Source of the DNA: Streptomyces uncialis | GTDB taxonomy: Bacteria; Actinomycetota; Actinomycetes; Streptomycetales; Streptomycetaceae | DNA length: 64,000 nt | Assembly (NCBI RefSeq): GCF_036250755.1 | Contig: NZ_CP109583.1 | Location: 558,001-622,000, forward strand | Direction: 5' to 3' | In this document: positions 28,680 through 38,133 of the stretch, one piece after another | Position numbering within the stretch: position 1 is the first letter of the stretch | Layout: every line of letters begins with the position of its first letter | The notes under the pieces: generated by a model | Databases searched by the model: none | Seen by the model: the letters and a program-made list of their open reading frames with translations, nothing else | Told to the model about the DNA's origin: nothing | Made by a program: the position numbers and the translations under genes

Positions 28680-30401
28680 CTAAGGTCCGGCCGCCGGGAC
28701 ACGCCACACCAGTCGAGTTCCGCCGCCGGGGGGCGAGGACAACTCCATCGTGCCGCCGCAGCGTTCCGCCCGGTCCGACAGGTTCCGCAGACCGCTGTGC
28801 CGCCCGCTCCCCTCGATCCCGACCCCGTCGTCGGCTACGGTCAGGGTCACTTCACGGCCGTTGGTCCGCAGCGTCACTTCCACCCGGCTCGCGCGCGCGT
28901 GGCGGACGACGTTGGCCAGACTCTCGCCCAGGACGGCCAAGAGGTGGTCGGCGACGAACCGGGAGACCTGGGTGTCGAGCAGGCCCTCCTTGCGCAGACC
29001 GGGCGAGAAGCCCAGGCTCGCCGCCGCGACGGCCACGGCCCGCACCGTACGGGCCCGCAGTCTCTCCCCCTCGCCTTCGACCTGCGTCCGCAGCCCGAAG
29101 ATCGTGGAGCGGATGATCTTGATGGTTGCGTCCAGGTCGTCGACCGCACGTTCCACCCGTTCCGACGCCTCGGGGTGGTCGATGAAGCGTCCAGCGCTCT
29201 GCAACGTCATCCCCGTGGCGAACAGTCGCTGAATCGCCAGATCGTGCAGATCGCGCGCGATCCGGTCGCGTTCCTCAAGCAGCACGATCTGCTCGGTGTC
29301 GCTCCGGCGTTCCGCCAGCTCCATGGCCACCGCGGCCGTACCGGCGAATCCCAGAACGGGGCGGATCTCCTCGGCGAGGAACGGCGCACGACCCGAGGCA
29401 CGGACAAGCAGCAGGACCCCGCGCACGCCGGCGCCGGTGCCGATGGGAATCGCCACGCCCGGACCCAGCCCGGTCGGCCCGCCCAAGTACGCCGCGGGAC
29501 CTGGATCATCCATGTCCTCACCGGTGACCGGCACAGCACGGGTGAACGCCGTACCGATCAGTCCGCTGGACACCGCCAGACGCAGAGCTCGGTACCGGTC
29601 GGCCTCCAGACCGTCGGCCAGCTCCACGACCAGCGAGTCCCGGTCGGCAGCGGGCAGCGCGACCACGACCAGATCGGCGCCCGCGATCTCTCGCGCCCGG
29701 TCGGCGATCAGAGCGAGCACCACAGCGCGCTCACTGCCCGACAGCAGGCTCTGCGTGACCTCGGCCGTCGCCTGGAGCCACAGCTCCCGCTGCTGGGACC
29801 TCTCGTACAGTCGGGCGTTGTCGATAGCCACGCCCGCCGCCACGGCCAGGGTGGTCAGGATCGACTCGTCCTCGGCGTCGAACTGGGCACCACCCAGTTT
29901 CTCGGTGAGGTACAGATTGCCGAACACCTGGCCGCGTATCCGGATCGGCACTCCCAGAAAGGTGCTCATCGGGGGGTGACCGGCCGGGAAGCCGTAGGAA
30001 GAGGCGTGCTCGGAGAGTTTCGCCAGACGCAGGGGCTCAGGGTGAGCGACCAGCTCGCCGAGGATGCCGTGGCCGGACGGCGACGAGCCGATCACGGCGG
30101 CCTCTGCGTCGTCCACACCGACGGTCAGGAACTGGACGAGCTTCTCGTGATCCGGACCGATGACCCCGAGGGCCCCGTATCGCGCACGCACCAGAGCCGT
30201 CGCCGCCTTCACCACATGCCGCAGGACGTGTTCCAGTTCCAGGTCACGCCCGACGGACATCACCACTTCCATGAGGTCCTGAACCCGGTCACGCGTGCTG
30301 TGCGCCGCATCCAGCCGCCCCTGCAACAGAGCGAGCTGCTCATCGCACTCCTGCCGCCCGCCCTGTGCGGGCCGGGCTCCGCTGTCCTGTGCGTGTGTCA
30401 C
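28680..30401 (-). CDS. DosS/DevS-like GAF sensor histidine kinase
   Basis: 573 residues: a short coiled N-terminus, two GAF domains (about 60-205 and 225-365), HisKA_3 and HATPase. GAF-A contains GHPPMSTFLGVPIRIRG with His142, aligning with the proximal heme ligand of mycobacterial DosS (His149) as I recall it. The phosphoacceptor is His386 in ARDLHDLAIQRLF; the ATPase G-box includes DDGVGIEG and GLRNLSDRA. This predicts a heme-based O2, NO or CO sensor. GTG start at 30401 with GAGGAG 10 nt upstream. The response regulator gene lies 103 nt upstream on the same strand. It resembles OsdK of S. coelicolor. Confidence 0.88.
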   Translation of the reverse strand: MTHAQDSGARPAQGGRQECDEQLALLQGRLDAAHSTRDRVQDLMEVVMSVGRDLELEHVLRHVVKAATALVRARYGALGVIGPDHEKLVQFLTVGVDDAEAAVIGSSPSGHGILGELVAHPEPLRLAKLSEHASSYGFPAGHPPMSTFLGVPIRIRGQVFGNLYLTEKLGGAQFDAEDESILTTLAVAAGVAIDNARLYERSQQRELWLQATAEVTQSLLSGSERAVVLALIADRAREIAGADLVVVALPAADRDSLVVELADGLEADRYRALRLAVSSGLIGTAFTRAVPVTGEDMDDPGPAAYLGGPTGLGPGVAIPIGTGAGVRGVLLLVRASGRAPFLAEEIRPVLGFAGTAAVAMELAERRSDTEQIVLLEERDRIARDLHDLAIQRLFATGMTLQSAGRFIDHPEASERVERAVDDLDATIKIIRSTIFGLRTQVEGEGERLRARTVRAVAVAAASLGFSPGLRKEGLLDTQVSRFVADHLLAVLGESLANVVRHARASRVEVTLRTNGREVTLTVADDGVGIEGSGRHSGLRNLSDRAERCGGTMELSSPPGGGTRLVWRVPAAGP

Positions 30402-30504
30402 CGAACACGCTCCTCGGGCTGCCTCAGGAGACCCGCTGTCACGGGCACGAGTGCCCGGACGGGCCGAAGCACCGGCTCACGGCCAAACCGACCGCGCTGC
30501 GGGC

Positions 30505-31266
30505 TCATCGGCCGGGACCACGGTACCGATCGGGATCCGCCCGTCCGGAACCGTCCGAACCCGCTCTCGCGGCGGCGGCCGGCCTCCCCTCCGCCGCTCC
30601 GGACACCTGGGTGGCGATGACCGCCGCCTGCACACGCCGCTCGACACCGAGCTTCGCCAGCACGCGAGATATGTGATTCTTGACCGTCTTCTCGGCGAGA
30701 AAGACCCGCAGACCGATCTCACGATTGGTCAGGCCCTCGCCGATCAGGGCGAGGATGTCACGTTCACGGCTGGTCAGACCGTACAGAGCGTCCGCCGCCG
30801 ACTCGTCGCGGTCCTCACCCCGCAGCCGTGACATCAACCGGGCCGCCGCGCTGGGATCCAGCAAGGACTTGCCCGAGGCCACCGTGCGCACGGCCGCAAC
30901 AAGATCGCCGCCCTGGATCAGCTTCAGCACATACCCGGACGCCCCGGCCATGACGGCGTCCAGCAGGGCCTCCTCGTCATCGAAAGACGTCAGCATCAGG
31001 CAGGCGAGGTCGGGCATTCGCGAGCGCAGCTCCCGGCAGACGTCCACTCCGCTTCCGTCGGGGAGCCGCACATCGAGCACCGCCACGTCCGGGCGCAGCG
31101 CCGGGACCCGCGTCAGAGCCTGTTCCGCGGTCCCCGCCTCGCCGACCACGCTGATGTCCGGCTCGTCGCCGAGGAGATCACGCACACCGCGCCTCACCAC
31201 TTCGTGATCGTCCAAGAGGAAAACCCGGATCGGATTCTCAGGACCGCGTGAACCGCTGTCCGGCAT
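30505..31266 (-). CDS. DosR/DevR-like NarL-family response regulator
   Basis: 253 residues. The receiver domain has acidic pair DD19-20, phosphoacceptor Asp65 ([11 protein letters not shown]) and the conserved Lys in [10 protein letters not shown]. The C-terminal LuxR-type HTH reads [21 protein letters not shown]. DosR-type regulators bind GGGAC-type palindromes, and three such sites precede genes in this locus. It has a longer Ala/Arg-rich C-terminal tail than DosR. Likely the partner of the adjacent kinase. Confidence 0.88.
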   Translation of the reverse strand: MPDSGSRGPENPIRVFLLDDHEVVRRGVRDLLGDEPDISVVGEAGTAEQALTRVPALRPDVAVLDVRLPDGSGVDVCRELRSRMPDLACLMLTSFDDEEALLDAVMAGASGYVLKLIQGGDLVAAVRTVASGKSLLDPSAAARLMSRLRGEDRDESAADALYGLTSRERDILALIGEGLTNREIGLRVFLAEKTVKNHISRVLAKLGVERRVQAAVIATQVSGAAEGRPAAAARAGSDGSGRADPDRYRGPGR

Positions 31267-31449
31267 GGACCGCTCCTCAGTGCTGTCGATCGCGCAGTCC
31301 GCGGGAACAGGGGCCCCCGCTCAGCCAAGACTCCAGCATTCCTCCATGTGCGGCTAGTGATCCGAGTCGGAGATTCATCGACAATGGTCGACCACCTCGC
31401 CCGCACCACCGCGGTCACCTGACCACCCGGTAGGAGGCCGCGCAGCGGG

Positions 31450-31828
31450 AGGCGATGATCGGCGGCGATCTCTACAGCGCGTGCTCCAACCCGCACGGTG
31501 TACGGCTGGTCATGGGCGACGTCCGGGGCAAGGGCATCACCGCGATCGAGACCGTCCCCATCGTCCTGGGCGCCTTCCGCGAGGCGTCGCACGACGAGAG
31601 GACACTCCCCGAGGTGGCGGCCCGCCCGGAGAAAACGCTGGACCGGGACCGCGCGGACCGGAACGGTGGCCACGACCTGGAACTCCGCCTGACGGGCAGA
31701 CGCTTTCCGACCCCCGCCCGCCTCCTCAGCACCCTCGTCGACGACGTACAACGCTTCTCGGGCGGCCTCACCGCGACGACATGGCCCTCCTCGCCACCCA
31801 CAAGCCGCTGCCCCGCCCGGCACGCTGA
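31450..31828 (+). pseudogene. SpoIIE/PP2C-type phosphatase remnant
   Basis: Starts abruptly inside the catalytic domain (MIGGDLYSACSNPHGVRLVM, then GDVRGKGITAIE). The central part is deleted and it resumes with LLSTLVDDVQRFSGGLT. A frame change near 31777 leads into the conserved end DDMALLATHKP and a stop at 31828. Membrane and sensory domains are missing. Probably once paired with the HATPase regulators typical of Streptomyces. Confidence 0.7.
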
Positions 31829-32279
31829 AGCCGTTGCGAGCGCGGATCGCGGGCGGCTTCGGGTGGTAGACGTCGCCGGACCGTACGAGGTACCCGCCCC
31901 GGCCGTCCTTCTTCCGGATGGCCAGCTACTGGAGGGCACCACGTTGATCAGCCGGCGACGGCCCGCACCTCGCACGGTGGTCTAATTCCGGACACGTTAC
32001 CTGTGCGGACGTGGACACGACACATTGCCCTGTCAAGGGCATTTCTCATGAGGCAGAAGTGATTCTCATCGAATCCTCACCTCAACACCCCCGCACATAC
32101 GGCCACCCACTCGACGCGAAAAGAACCAGCCACCGGCTGTCCAGTTTCAAAATGACCACTTCACACCGAACCGAGAATTCGTCCCTTCTCCGGCACTCCT
32201 ACGGCCTGTACTCATGACGCAAGCGGCCCGAATTCATCATCTGGCCGCGTACAGCCGTGAATCAGGGGGTCTCTCTGTC
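31829..32279. promoter_or_regulatory. Upstream region of the tyrosinase operon
   Basis: Lower in GC from about 31985 onward, with no convincing gene. GATTC-TCATC-GAATC at 32061-32075 is a perfect inverted repeat about 205 nt before melC1 and could be an operator. No regulator is known for it. Confidence 0.35.
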
Positions 32280-32732
32280 ATGACCAAACTCACCCGACGC
32301 CAAGCCTTCGGCACCGTCGCGGGTGCCGCAGCGGGCATAGCCGTGGCCGGAATAGCCATAGCTTCCGCGAACGCCACACCGGACAAGGCCGGCCGGTCCA
32401 CCACCGCAGCAACCGGAACCGCAGCCGGCACGAAGCACCACCACACAGCCGTCCCGGCCCCCTTCAGCGAAGTCTTCGAAGGGCGTCGCATCCAGGGCAT
32501 ACCCGGCGACGCCAACGCCAAGAGCGAGGCGCACGGGCAGCATCACACATCCGCCACCGGCTATCGCGTCCTGATCGACGGCCGGGAACTGCATGTGATG
32601 CAGAAACCGGACAGCAGCTGGACCAGCGTGATGAACCATTACCAGACGTTCCCGGACCCACACACCACCGCCCGCGCCGCGGTGACCTCGCTCATGGGCG
32701 CCGACCTCGTCCCCCACACCCCCACCGCCTGA
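32280..32732 (+). CDS. melC1: Tyrosinase copper chaperone MelC1
   Basis: 150 residues with a twin-arginine signal (TRRQAFGTVAGAAAG) and the caddie-protein core FSEVFEGRRIQGIPG and YRVLIDGRELHVMQ. MelC1 delivers Cu to the apo-tyrosinase and carries it through Tat export. The HHH near residue 45 fits copper handling. ATG at 32280 starts the Tat signal; an upstream in-frame ATG at 32214 would add 22 residues before it and is unlikely. melC2 follows 16 nt later. Confidence 0.93.
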   Translation: MTKLTRRQAFGTVAGAAAGIAVAGIAIASANATPDKAGRSTTAATGTAAGTKHHHTAVPAPFSEVFEGRRIQGIPGDANAKSEAHGQHHTSATGYRVLIDGRELHVMQKPDSSWTSVMNHYQTFPDPHTTARAAVTSLMGADLVPHTPTA

Positions 32733-32748
32733 ACCGGGAGCAGCCGCC

Positions 32749-33567
32749 ATGACCGTACGGAAGAATCAGGCGAACCTCACCCCCGCCGAGAAGCGAGCCT
32801 TCGTCAACGCCGTGGTGGAACTCAAGCGGAGAGGCCGGTACGACCCCTTCGTCACCACTCATCGCGAGATCTTCATCTCCGATATGACGGGCCCGATACG
32901 GCAGGGGCACGAATCACCGTCGTTCCTGCCGTGGCACCGCCAATATCTGATCGACTTCGAGCGGGCACTCCAGTCGATCAACCCCAATGTGTCCATCCCG
33001 TACTGGGACTGGACCAGGGACCGGACCCCCACATCCTCCCTCTGGTCGGCCAACTTCCTCGGGGGAAACGGCCGGCGGCCGGACGGACAGGTGATGAACG
33101 GCCCCTTCGCCCACTCCACCGGCAACTGGAGCATCACCGTCCAGGACGACACCGCGCCCTTCCTCCGGCGTGCCATGGCGCCAACGGGCATGCCACTGCC
33201 GACCAGGGCCGAGCTGAACACCGTTCTCGCCGTCACCCCGTATGACATGACGCCATGGGACTTCACCGCCCCGGGGTTCCGCAACAGCCTCGAAGGCGGA
33301 GCCGGTCCGGGCCTGCACAACAGGGTGCACAACTGGGTCGGCGGGCAGATGCTGCAGAGCGTGTCTCCCAATGATCCGGTCTTCTGGCTGCACCACTGTT
33401 TCGTCGACAAGGTCTGGGCGGACTGGCAGCGGCGCCACCCGCAGCACTCCTATCTGCCCGCAGTGAGCACCACGGGCGTGGTGGCGCTCAACCAGGCCAT
33501 GGCCCCATGGAACAACGTCACCCCGGCCGCGATGCTCGACCACACCCGCTTCTACACCTACGCCTAG
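32749..33567 (+). CDS. melC2: Tyrosinase MelC2
   Basis: 272-residue type-3 copper enzyme oxidising tyrosine to dopaquinone, leading to melanin. All six copper ligands are present at canonical positions: His38, His54, His63 (CuA) and His190, His194, His216 (CuB). No own signal peptide; it is exported with MelC1. The operon is intact, so the strain should be able to form melanin. Confidence 0.96.
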   Translation: MTVRKNQANLTPAEKRAFVNAVVELKRRGRYDPFVTTHREIFISDMTGPIRQGHESPSFLPWHRQYLIDFERALQSINPNVSIPYWDWTRDRTPTSSLWSANFLGGNGRRPDGQVMNGPFAHSTGNWSITVQDDTAPFLRRAMAPTGMPLPTRAELNTVLAVTPYDMTPWDFTAPGFRNSLEGGAGPGLHNRVHNWVGGQMLQSVSPNDPVFWLHHCFVDKVWADWQRRHPQHSYLPAVSTTGVVALNQAMAPWNNVTPAAMLDHTRFYTYA

Positions 33568-33639
33568 CGATGGTTCGTCAAACCGGGCGGTAGAGATCAG
33601 GTGGGCGTCAGCGTCTCAGCCCGTGGCTCCTTACGGCTT

Positions 33640-34060
33640 CGGCCAGGTCAACCGCGGCTGCGGGCTGGGGGTACCGGGCCGGGGCAGGTCGGTGGCCGTA
33701 CCAGGTCGACTCGCGGGCAGGGTCTGCGGGTGGGCGATAGCCACGACGAGGCGGACGTTGCCGTCAGTTCCCCGGCGATGCCTCGGGCAGCCCACCAGGT
33801 GATGGTGTGTCCGTCGCGGAAGGCCGCTACCGCCCGTGACGTCACTCCGGCCTGTTTGGCTTTGCGAGCCGGTTCGCCGGCAGCTTGCTGCGGAAGCCTG
33901 GGCCCTTCTTGCCGGTCAGGAAGTGGTGGGTGGGGATGTACGGCACCGCGTGCAGCGGGTAGCACAGACGCTCATCGGCCAGCAGGTCGTCACCGTGACC
34001 ACGCCGCGGTCGACCTTGCCATCGACGTGGCGGCGTGCTGATCTTCCTCGAAGAGATCAA
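33640..34060 (-). pseudogene. IS701-type transposase remnant
   Basis: Minus-strand pieces in two frames: DERLCYPLHAVPYIPTHHF then TGKKGPGFRSKLP, followed in another frame by EPARKAKQAGVTSRAVAAFRDGHTITWW. The second joins two segments normally far apart in these transposases, so there is an internal deletion as well as a frameshift. The rest of 33568-34416 shows nothing assignable. Confidence 0.6.
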
Positions 34061-34416
34061 CGCCTCCATGGAGCAGCCGGCCCACTGTTCGGGAGAAGCC
34101 CCGTGAGCCCGGCGACCCGAAGATCTCCCCGGCCGTCGTTGCCCTCAACGAGGTCCTCGACGACTGCGGGCAGCCCGCGCCCAGCCCGGCACCACTCGAC
34201 GGGCCGGGCTGGGCGCGGGGTGAAATGTTGCCTCCGTGTCAGCCCTCTCCGGCTTGGGGCGTTGAGGCGGCAGGGCGGTCCGGCGGAGCAGTCCCCGGGC
34301 TTATGGGGCCGGATGCGGCCGGGGCTGGAGCAGTCTTTCGAGCAGGTGGGTCCAGGCGGGCCTCGGACCGTCCGTTCGGCTCCGCCGTACCACGAGGGAC
34401 GCTCACTCTTCGGCTA

Positions 34417-34785
34417 TCAGAAGATCTCGATCCGAGTCACCTTGTGCACGTGGCCGGGGTTCCACGCACTCCATTTTCCCATGGTGACGCTTTCGATCCT
34501 CGGGTTGCCCACACTCCTCTGGAACTGAATTTCCGCTCTGTTGTTGCCTGACTCAATCCAGTTGATGCCATAGATGGCGACGCCCATGAACCCGCGGTCG
34601 GCGAAACAGAGAACGCTCTGACCGTTGTTGCCGTGGACCTCCAGATAGTCGGTCCGGTCGCAACTCACGCGGTGGATGAGCGGTGAGACACGGTCGCTTG
34701 CGGCGCTGGCTGGTAGAGCCGTTGCAGCCAGGGCGGCCATCGTGGCGGCAATGACTCCGAGAGTTCGACGTAAGGACGATTTCAT
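34417..34785 (-). CDS. Secreted beta/gamma-crystallin-like protein
   Basis: 122 residues: a Sec signal peptide (MKSSLRRTLGVIAATMAALAATALPASAA, cleavage after ASA) and a single beta/gamma-crystallin-like domain of about 90 residues. Its NNRAEIQFQR and KWSAWNPGHVHKVTRIEIF resemble Streptomyces killer-toxin-like SKLP proteins. GGAGGAAGT stands directly before the ATG. GC is lower than in surrounding genes, suggesting transfer. Role unproven: toxin-like, Ca-binding, or protease-inhibitor-like fold. Confidence 0.72.
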   Translation of the reverse strand: MKSSLRRTLGVIAATMAALAATALPASAASDRVSPLIHRVSCDRTDYLEVHGNNGQSVLCFADRGFMGVAIYGINWIESGNNRAEIQFQRSVGNPRIESVTMGKWSAWNPGHVHKVTRIEIF

Positions 34786-35103
34786 ACTTCCTCCAGCGTT
34801 TGTCGCGGACATGTGCCCGTACGTGACGAGCACATCCAGATCTTCGGAACTCTTGCGTATCCCACGCCCATGGTGGCCAGTAGGGTGGTCCGTAACCGCA
34901 GGGCTGAACTCGTGGGGCATTTCTATGGCTTCGCCCGGCTGCGAGAACAGCGCGACCGGGGAGAACCCGTTTCACCGCAGTGCCCGGGCCGACAGTTTGC
35001 CGGGGCATGGTGCGACTACCCGGCTTCAGTCTCCCGCCGGACTCTCGCCTGCCACTGGACTCTACGGGCGGCGGCTCGGCGGGCGATTGAACCTTCGCGA
35101 CAT

Positions 35104-35120
35104 GCCGATTGAATATCGGC
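35104..35120. promoter_or_regulatory. Inverted repeat before AraC gene
   Basis: GCCGAT-N5-ATCGGC, 46 nt upstream of the AraC-type start, in the region shared with the divergent crystallin gene. Possible autoregulatory site. Confidence 0.3.
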
Positions 35121-35166
35121 GCCACGAGATAGGAACGCCACACCGAGAGAGGCGGATCGACGGGCG

Positions 35167-36144
35167 ATGGCAGGTACTGAGGCAGGGGCCGACGACTCGC
35201 GGGGGGCGTTCTCCCTGGACACCACTACCCCGGGTCCCTTACCGCGAGGATTCGCCAGCTTCCGCCGCGAGTGGGAGACACAGGTCGGTGACGGCTTCCC
35301 GCTACCGACCTTCAGCCCGGCCACGACGGGCGACTTCCGGGTCGAGGGCCGCGTCGCGAAGGTACGCGATGCGGCGATCACCGATGTCAACTGCGCATCA
35401 GCCATCCGGACCGCCGCCCTCGGCGATGTCGAGGATCAGGTGCGGATGTGGGTCGTGCAGCGCGGCGCATGGACTCTTGGCGGCCCCGGTGATGAGCACA
35501 CCGTATCCGCCGGGCAGTTCCTCCTTCGGCACGTCGGGCGGCCCTCGCACTTCGCGACGGCCCCACACACGACGGCGAAGATCGTCGTACTACCCGCCAC
35601 CATGCTCAAACCGTTGCTCGGGAACCAGATCGTTGCCGGCTCGCTGGACTCGGCCGAGGTGCGCCTGCTCGTGGCTCACACGAACATGATCCACGCCAAC
35701 GTGACCGACCTCGGCCCGGCCGGTGTGCGAGCCGCCCACAGCGCTCTGATCGAACTGGCCAAGGCGGTGGCGGGACACCGGTTCGACGACAAGGAACCCT
35801 TACTGGCTTCCGCCCTCGCCCAGGCCGCGAAGGACCTGGCGGACAGCCGACTCACCGACCCCTCCCTCTCCTCCAGCATGCTCGCAAGCGAACTCAGTGT
35901 CTCCGTACGCACTCTGCAGCGGGCGTTCGCCACAGGAGGAGAACCAGTGACCGCCTACATCCGCCGCAGGCGGCTGGAAGAAGCGCGGCTCGCCCTCACC
36001 GCACCGTTCGGCCGGCTGAGCATCTCGGAACTCGCCGCCCACTGGCAGTTCGCGGACAGCAGCCACTTCATCCGGGCCTTCAAGACACACTATGGCCAGA
36101 CACCCACCGACCATGCCGGCCGGGCAAGGTCCCGAAAGGAATGA
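35167..36144 (+). CDS. AraC-family regulator
   Basis: 325 residues with an N-terminal AraC_binding_2-type domain (FASFRREWETQVGDGFPLPT) and a C-terminal double HTH (ASELSVSVRTLQRAFATGG and AAHWQFADSSHFIRAFKTHYG). Divergent from the secreted crystallin-like gene 381 nt away. The 3' flank (36145-36508) contains an unassigned coding-like scrap reading HSLATPEVFGPAAIVGGHQA. Confidence 0.85.
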   Translation: MAGTEAGADDSRGAFSLDTTTPGPLPRGFASFRREWETQVGDGFPLPTFSPATTGDFRVEGRVAKVRDAAITDVNCASAIRTAALGDVEDQVRMWVVQRGAWTLGGPGDEHTVSAGQFLLRHVGRPSHFATAPHTTAKIVVLPATMLKPLLGNQIVAGSLDSAEVRLLVAHTNMIHANVTDLGPAGVRAAHSALIELAKAVAGHRFDDKEPLLASALAQAAKDLADSRLTDPSLSSSMLASELSVSVRTLQRAFATGGEPVTAYIRRRRLEEARLALTAPFGRLSISELAAHWQFADSSHFIRAFKTHYGQTPTDHAGRARSRKE

Positions 36145-36508
36145 AGTCCCCCCGGCGAAGACGAGCGGGGGCACCTGCACAGCCTCGCCACCCCGGAGGT
36201 CTTCGGGCCCGCCGCGATCGTCGGCGGCCACCAGGCGGAGTTCTTCCGCTCGGCCATGCGGAACATGGGCCTGAGACCACAGTTCGCCACTGATCTCAGC
36301 GACGGGCCTGTCACTCCCGTGCACAGCTGGCGTGAGCCGAGCACTGCCTGGTGTCGTTCCTCTCGCGCGGCGCCCTCGTGATGTCACGCGGCGTGCTTCA
36401 CCGCGGTGCGGTGACCGTTCGGCCGGGCTTTCACGGCAACAGATGACTGCCAGTATCAGAAGAAGCTCAGACTGCCAGAGCTTCCTTCCCCTCGCTAGCG
36501 TGATCGAA

Positions 36509-36733
36509 ATGCTCGGACTCGCGGTCCGGTCCCGGTACGAATGGCTGAGATTCGAGGACGTCTACGCCACTTCGGCCTGGGCATCGATACTCGTCAGCGC
36601 CGGTGTCGTCGAATGGTTCGTCGTCCACCGCACCCTCAAGCCCCTCGCCCGCAGACCCCGCCCGCGCGGGACTCCCGCCGTCACCCCAGGAGGGGCGACC
36701 ACCATTCCCCGCACAGGACGCATACCCGCGTAA
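36509..36733 (+). CDS. Small hypothetical membrane-anchored protein
   Basis: 74 residues with one hydrophobic segment (SAWASILVSAGVVEWFVV) followed by an Arg/Pro-rich tail. No family recognised and no clear ribosome site. May not be a gene. Confidence 0.25.
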   Translation: MLGLAVRSRYEWLRFEDVYATSAWASILVSAGVVEWFVVHRTLKPLARRPRPRGTPAVTPGGATTIPRTGRIPA

Positions 36734-36914
36734 CGAACGATCCCAGGGGCTGAGGTGTCACACGTCGAGTGCGTGGGCGCGGTGGGGCCGTGCGGTCGCC
36801 TCGTCGTTCGGTGTGCCGGTATCGAGGCAGCGTGCAGAATACCCACGAGCCGTTCGGCGAGTCGGCGCCGGGCAGCGTTGAGCTCAACCCGGCTTCATGG
36901 ATGGGGAGTTGCAT

Positions 36915-38114
36915 ATGGAGGCACAGGACTCGCAGGACACGGCCAAGAGGCTGCGGGCCATCTGCAACGAAGTGTCGGACCGCTTCTTTGAGCGGGCTGA
37001 CGTGGTGCGAACTCTCGTGATGACGCTGTTGGCCGGCCAGCACTCGTTGGTACTCGGCCCGCCCGGAACGGCGAAGTCTGAGATGGCCCGGGAGCTCACG
37101 GGCAGGGTCGAGGGTGCGACCTACTGGGAAATCCTCCTTTCGAAGTTCACCGCGCCGACAAGGATCTTCGGTCCCATCGACGTCGCCGCACTGGCCCGGG
37201 GTGAGTACCGTCAGGTCTACGAGGGCCGCGCCACGACGGCGCACATCGCGTTCATCGACGAGATCTTCAAGTGCTCCACGGCGGCGCTGAACGAGACGTT
37301 GGGCTTCCTGAATGAACGGCTCTACCACCCAGAGAACGGCGGCAAACCACTCTCCTGCCCGTTGATCGGAGCCATCACGGCGAGCAACGAACTGCCTATC
37401 GGAGAGGATTCGGCCGCGATCTACGACCGGCTGCTGGTGCGGATCGAAGTCGGGTATCTGGCTGACCCATCGAACTTCGCCGCGCTGGTGCGCTCCGCCG
37501 TCAACCGACCGACCCCGTTGACGCGGACCACGGTCGAACTGAGCGCATTGCAGCACGCCGTGGCCGAAGCCGTCCCGGCCGTGGATCTCCCCGATGTGAT
37601 GGTGGACGCGGTGTGTACGCTGCGAGCCGCCCTGCGCCGCAAGGAACTCATCGCCTCTGACCGCCGCTGGCGGCAGGCGGTGGGGCTGCTCCAGGCATCT
37701 GCGTTCCTGGATGGCCGCCCAGCGGTCACCGAGGCCGATCTGGCGGTACTCACCCACGTGCTGTGGGACTCCCCCACCGAGCGCCCGACCGTCGAACGCG
37801 AAGTACTGCAGCTGGTCAACCCCGATGCCAAGGAGGCACTCGACCTGGCCGATGTCATCGAGGAGCTGGAGGCCCAGCTCGAAGCCATGGCCGGGCAGTC
37901 ACGCGAGGCGCTGAGCGAGTGGGTCATCAAGAAGGCCCACAACAAGCTCGCCACAGCCGGGAACAGGTTGGCGAAGCTGCGTAAGGAGGCAGCGGGCGCC
38001 GGGCGGTCCACTGCCGCCATCGACCGAGTCACCGGCCGCCAGCGCGCCGTTCGCGCCCGTGTTCTCACCGAGGCCCTCGGCATGGACGCGAGCATGGTGC
38101 AGACCCAGCTCTGA
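36915..38114 (+). CDS. RavA-like MoxR-family AAA+ ATPase
   Basis: 399 residues of the MoxR/RavA AAA+ group, with Walker A LGPPGTAKSE, Walker B IAFIDEIFK and the helix-2-insert region of MoxR proteins. The C-terminal third is helical (EELEAQLEAMAGQ). RavA works with a VWA-domain partner, encoded next, in E. coli respiratory-complex maturation and metal insertion. I chose ATG at 36915 (GGGGAG 6 nt upstream) over ATG at 36897. Confidence 0.85.
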   Translation: MEAQDSQDTAKRLRAICNEVSDRFFERADVVRTLVMTLLAGQHSLVLGPPGTAKSEMARELTGRVEGATYWEILLSKFTAPTRIFGPIDVAALARGEYRQVYEGRATTAHIAFIDEIFKCSTAALNETLGFLNERLYHPENGGKPLSCPLIGAITASNELPIGEDSAAIYDRLLVRIEVGYLADPSNFAALVRSAVNRPTPLTRTTVELSALQHAVAEAVPAVDLPDVMVDAVCTLRAALRRKELIASDRRWRQAVGLLQASAFLDGRPAVTEADLAVLTHVLWDSPTERPTVEREVLQLVNPDAKEALDLADVIEELEAQLEAMAGQSREALSEWVIKKAHNKLATAGNRLAKLRKEAAGAGRSTAAIDRVTGRQRAVRARVLTEALGMDASMVQTQL

Positions 38115-38133
38115 GCACCGGGAGGTCACAGCC

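Noticed and set aside
32011..32217. 68-codon plus-strand frame before melC1
   Set aside because: Lower-GC promoter-like DNA, no coding bias and no ribosome site.
36145..36330. Coding-like scrap after the AraC gene
   Set aside because: No start codon and no family recognised; noted under the AraC entry only.
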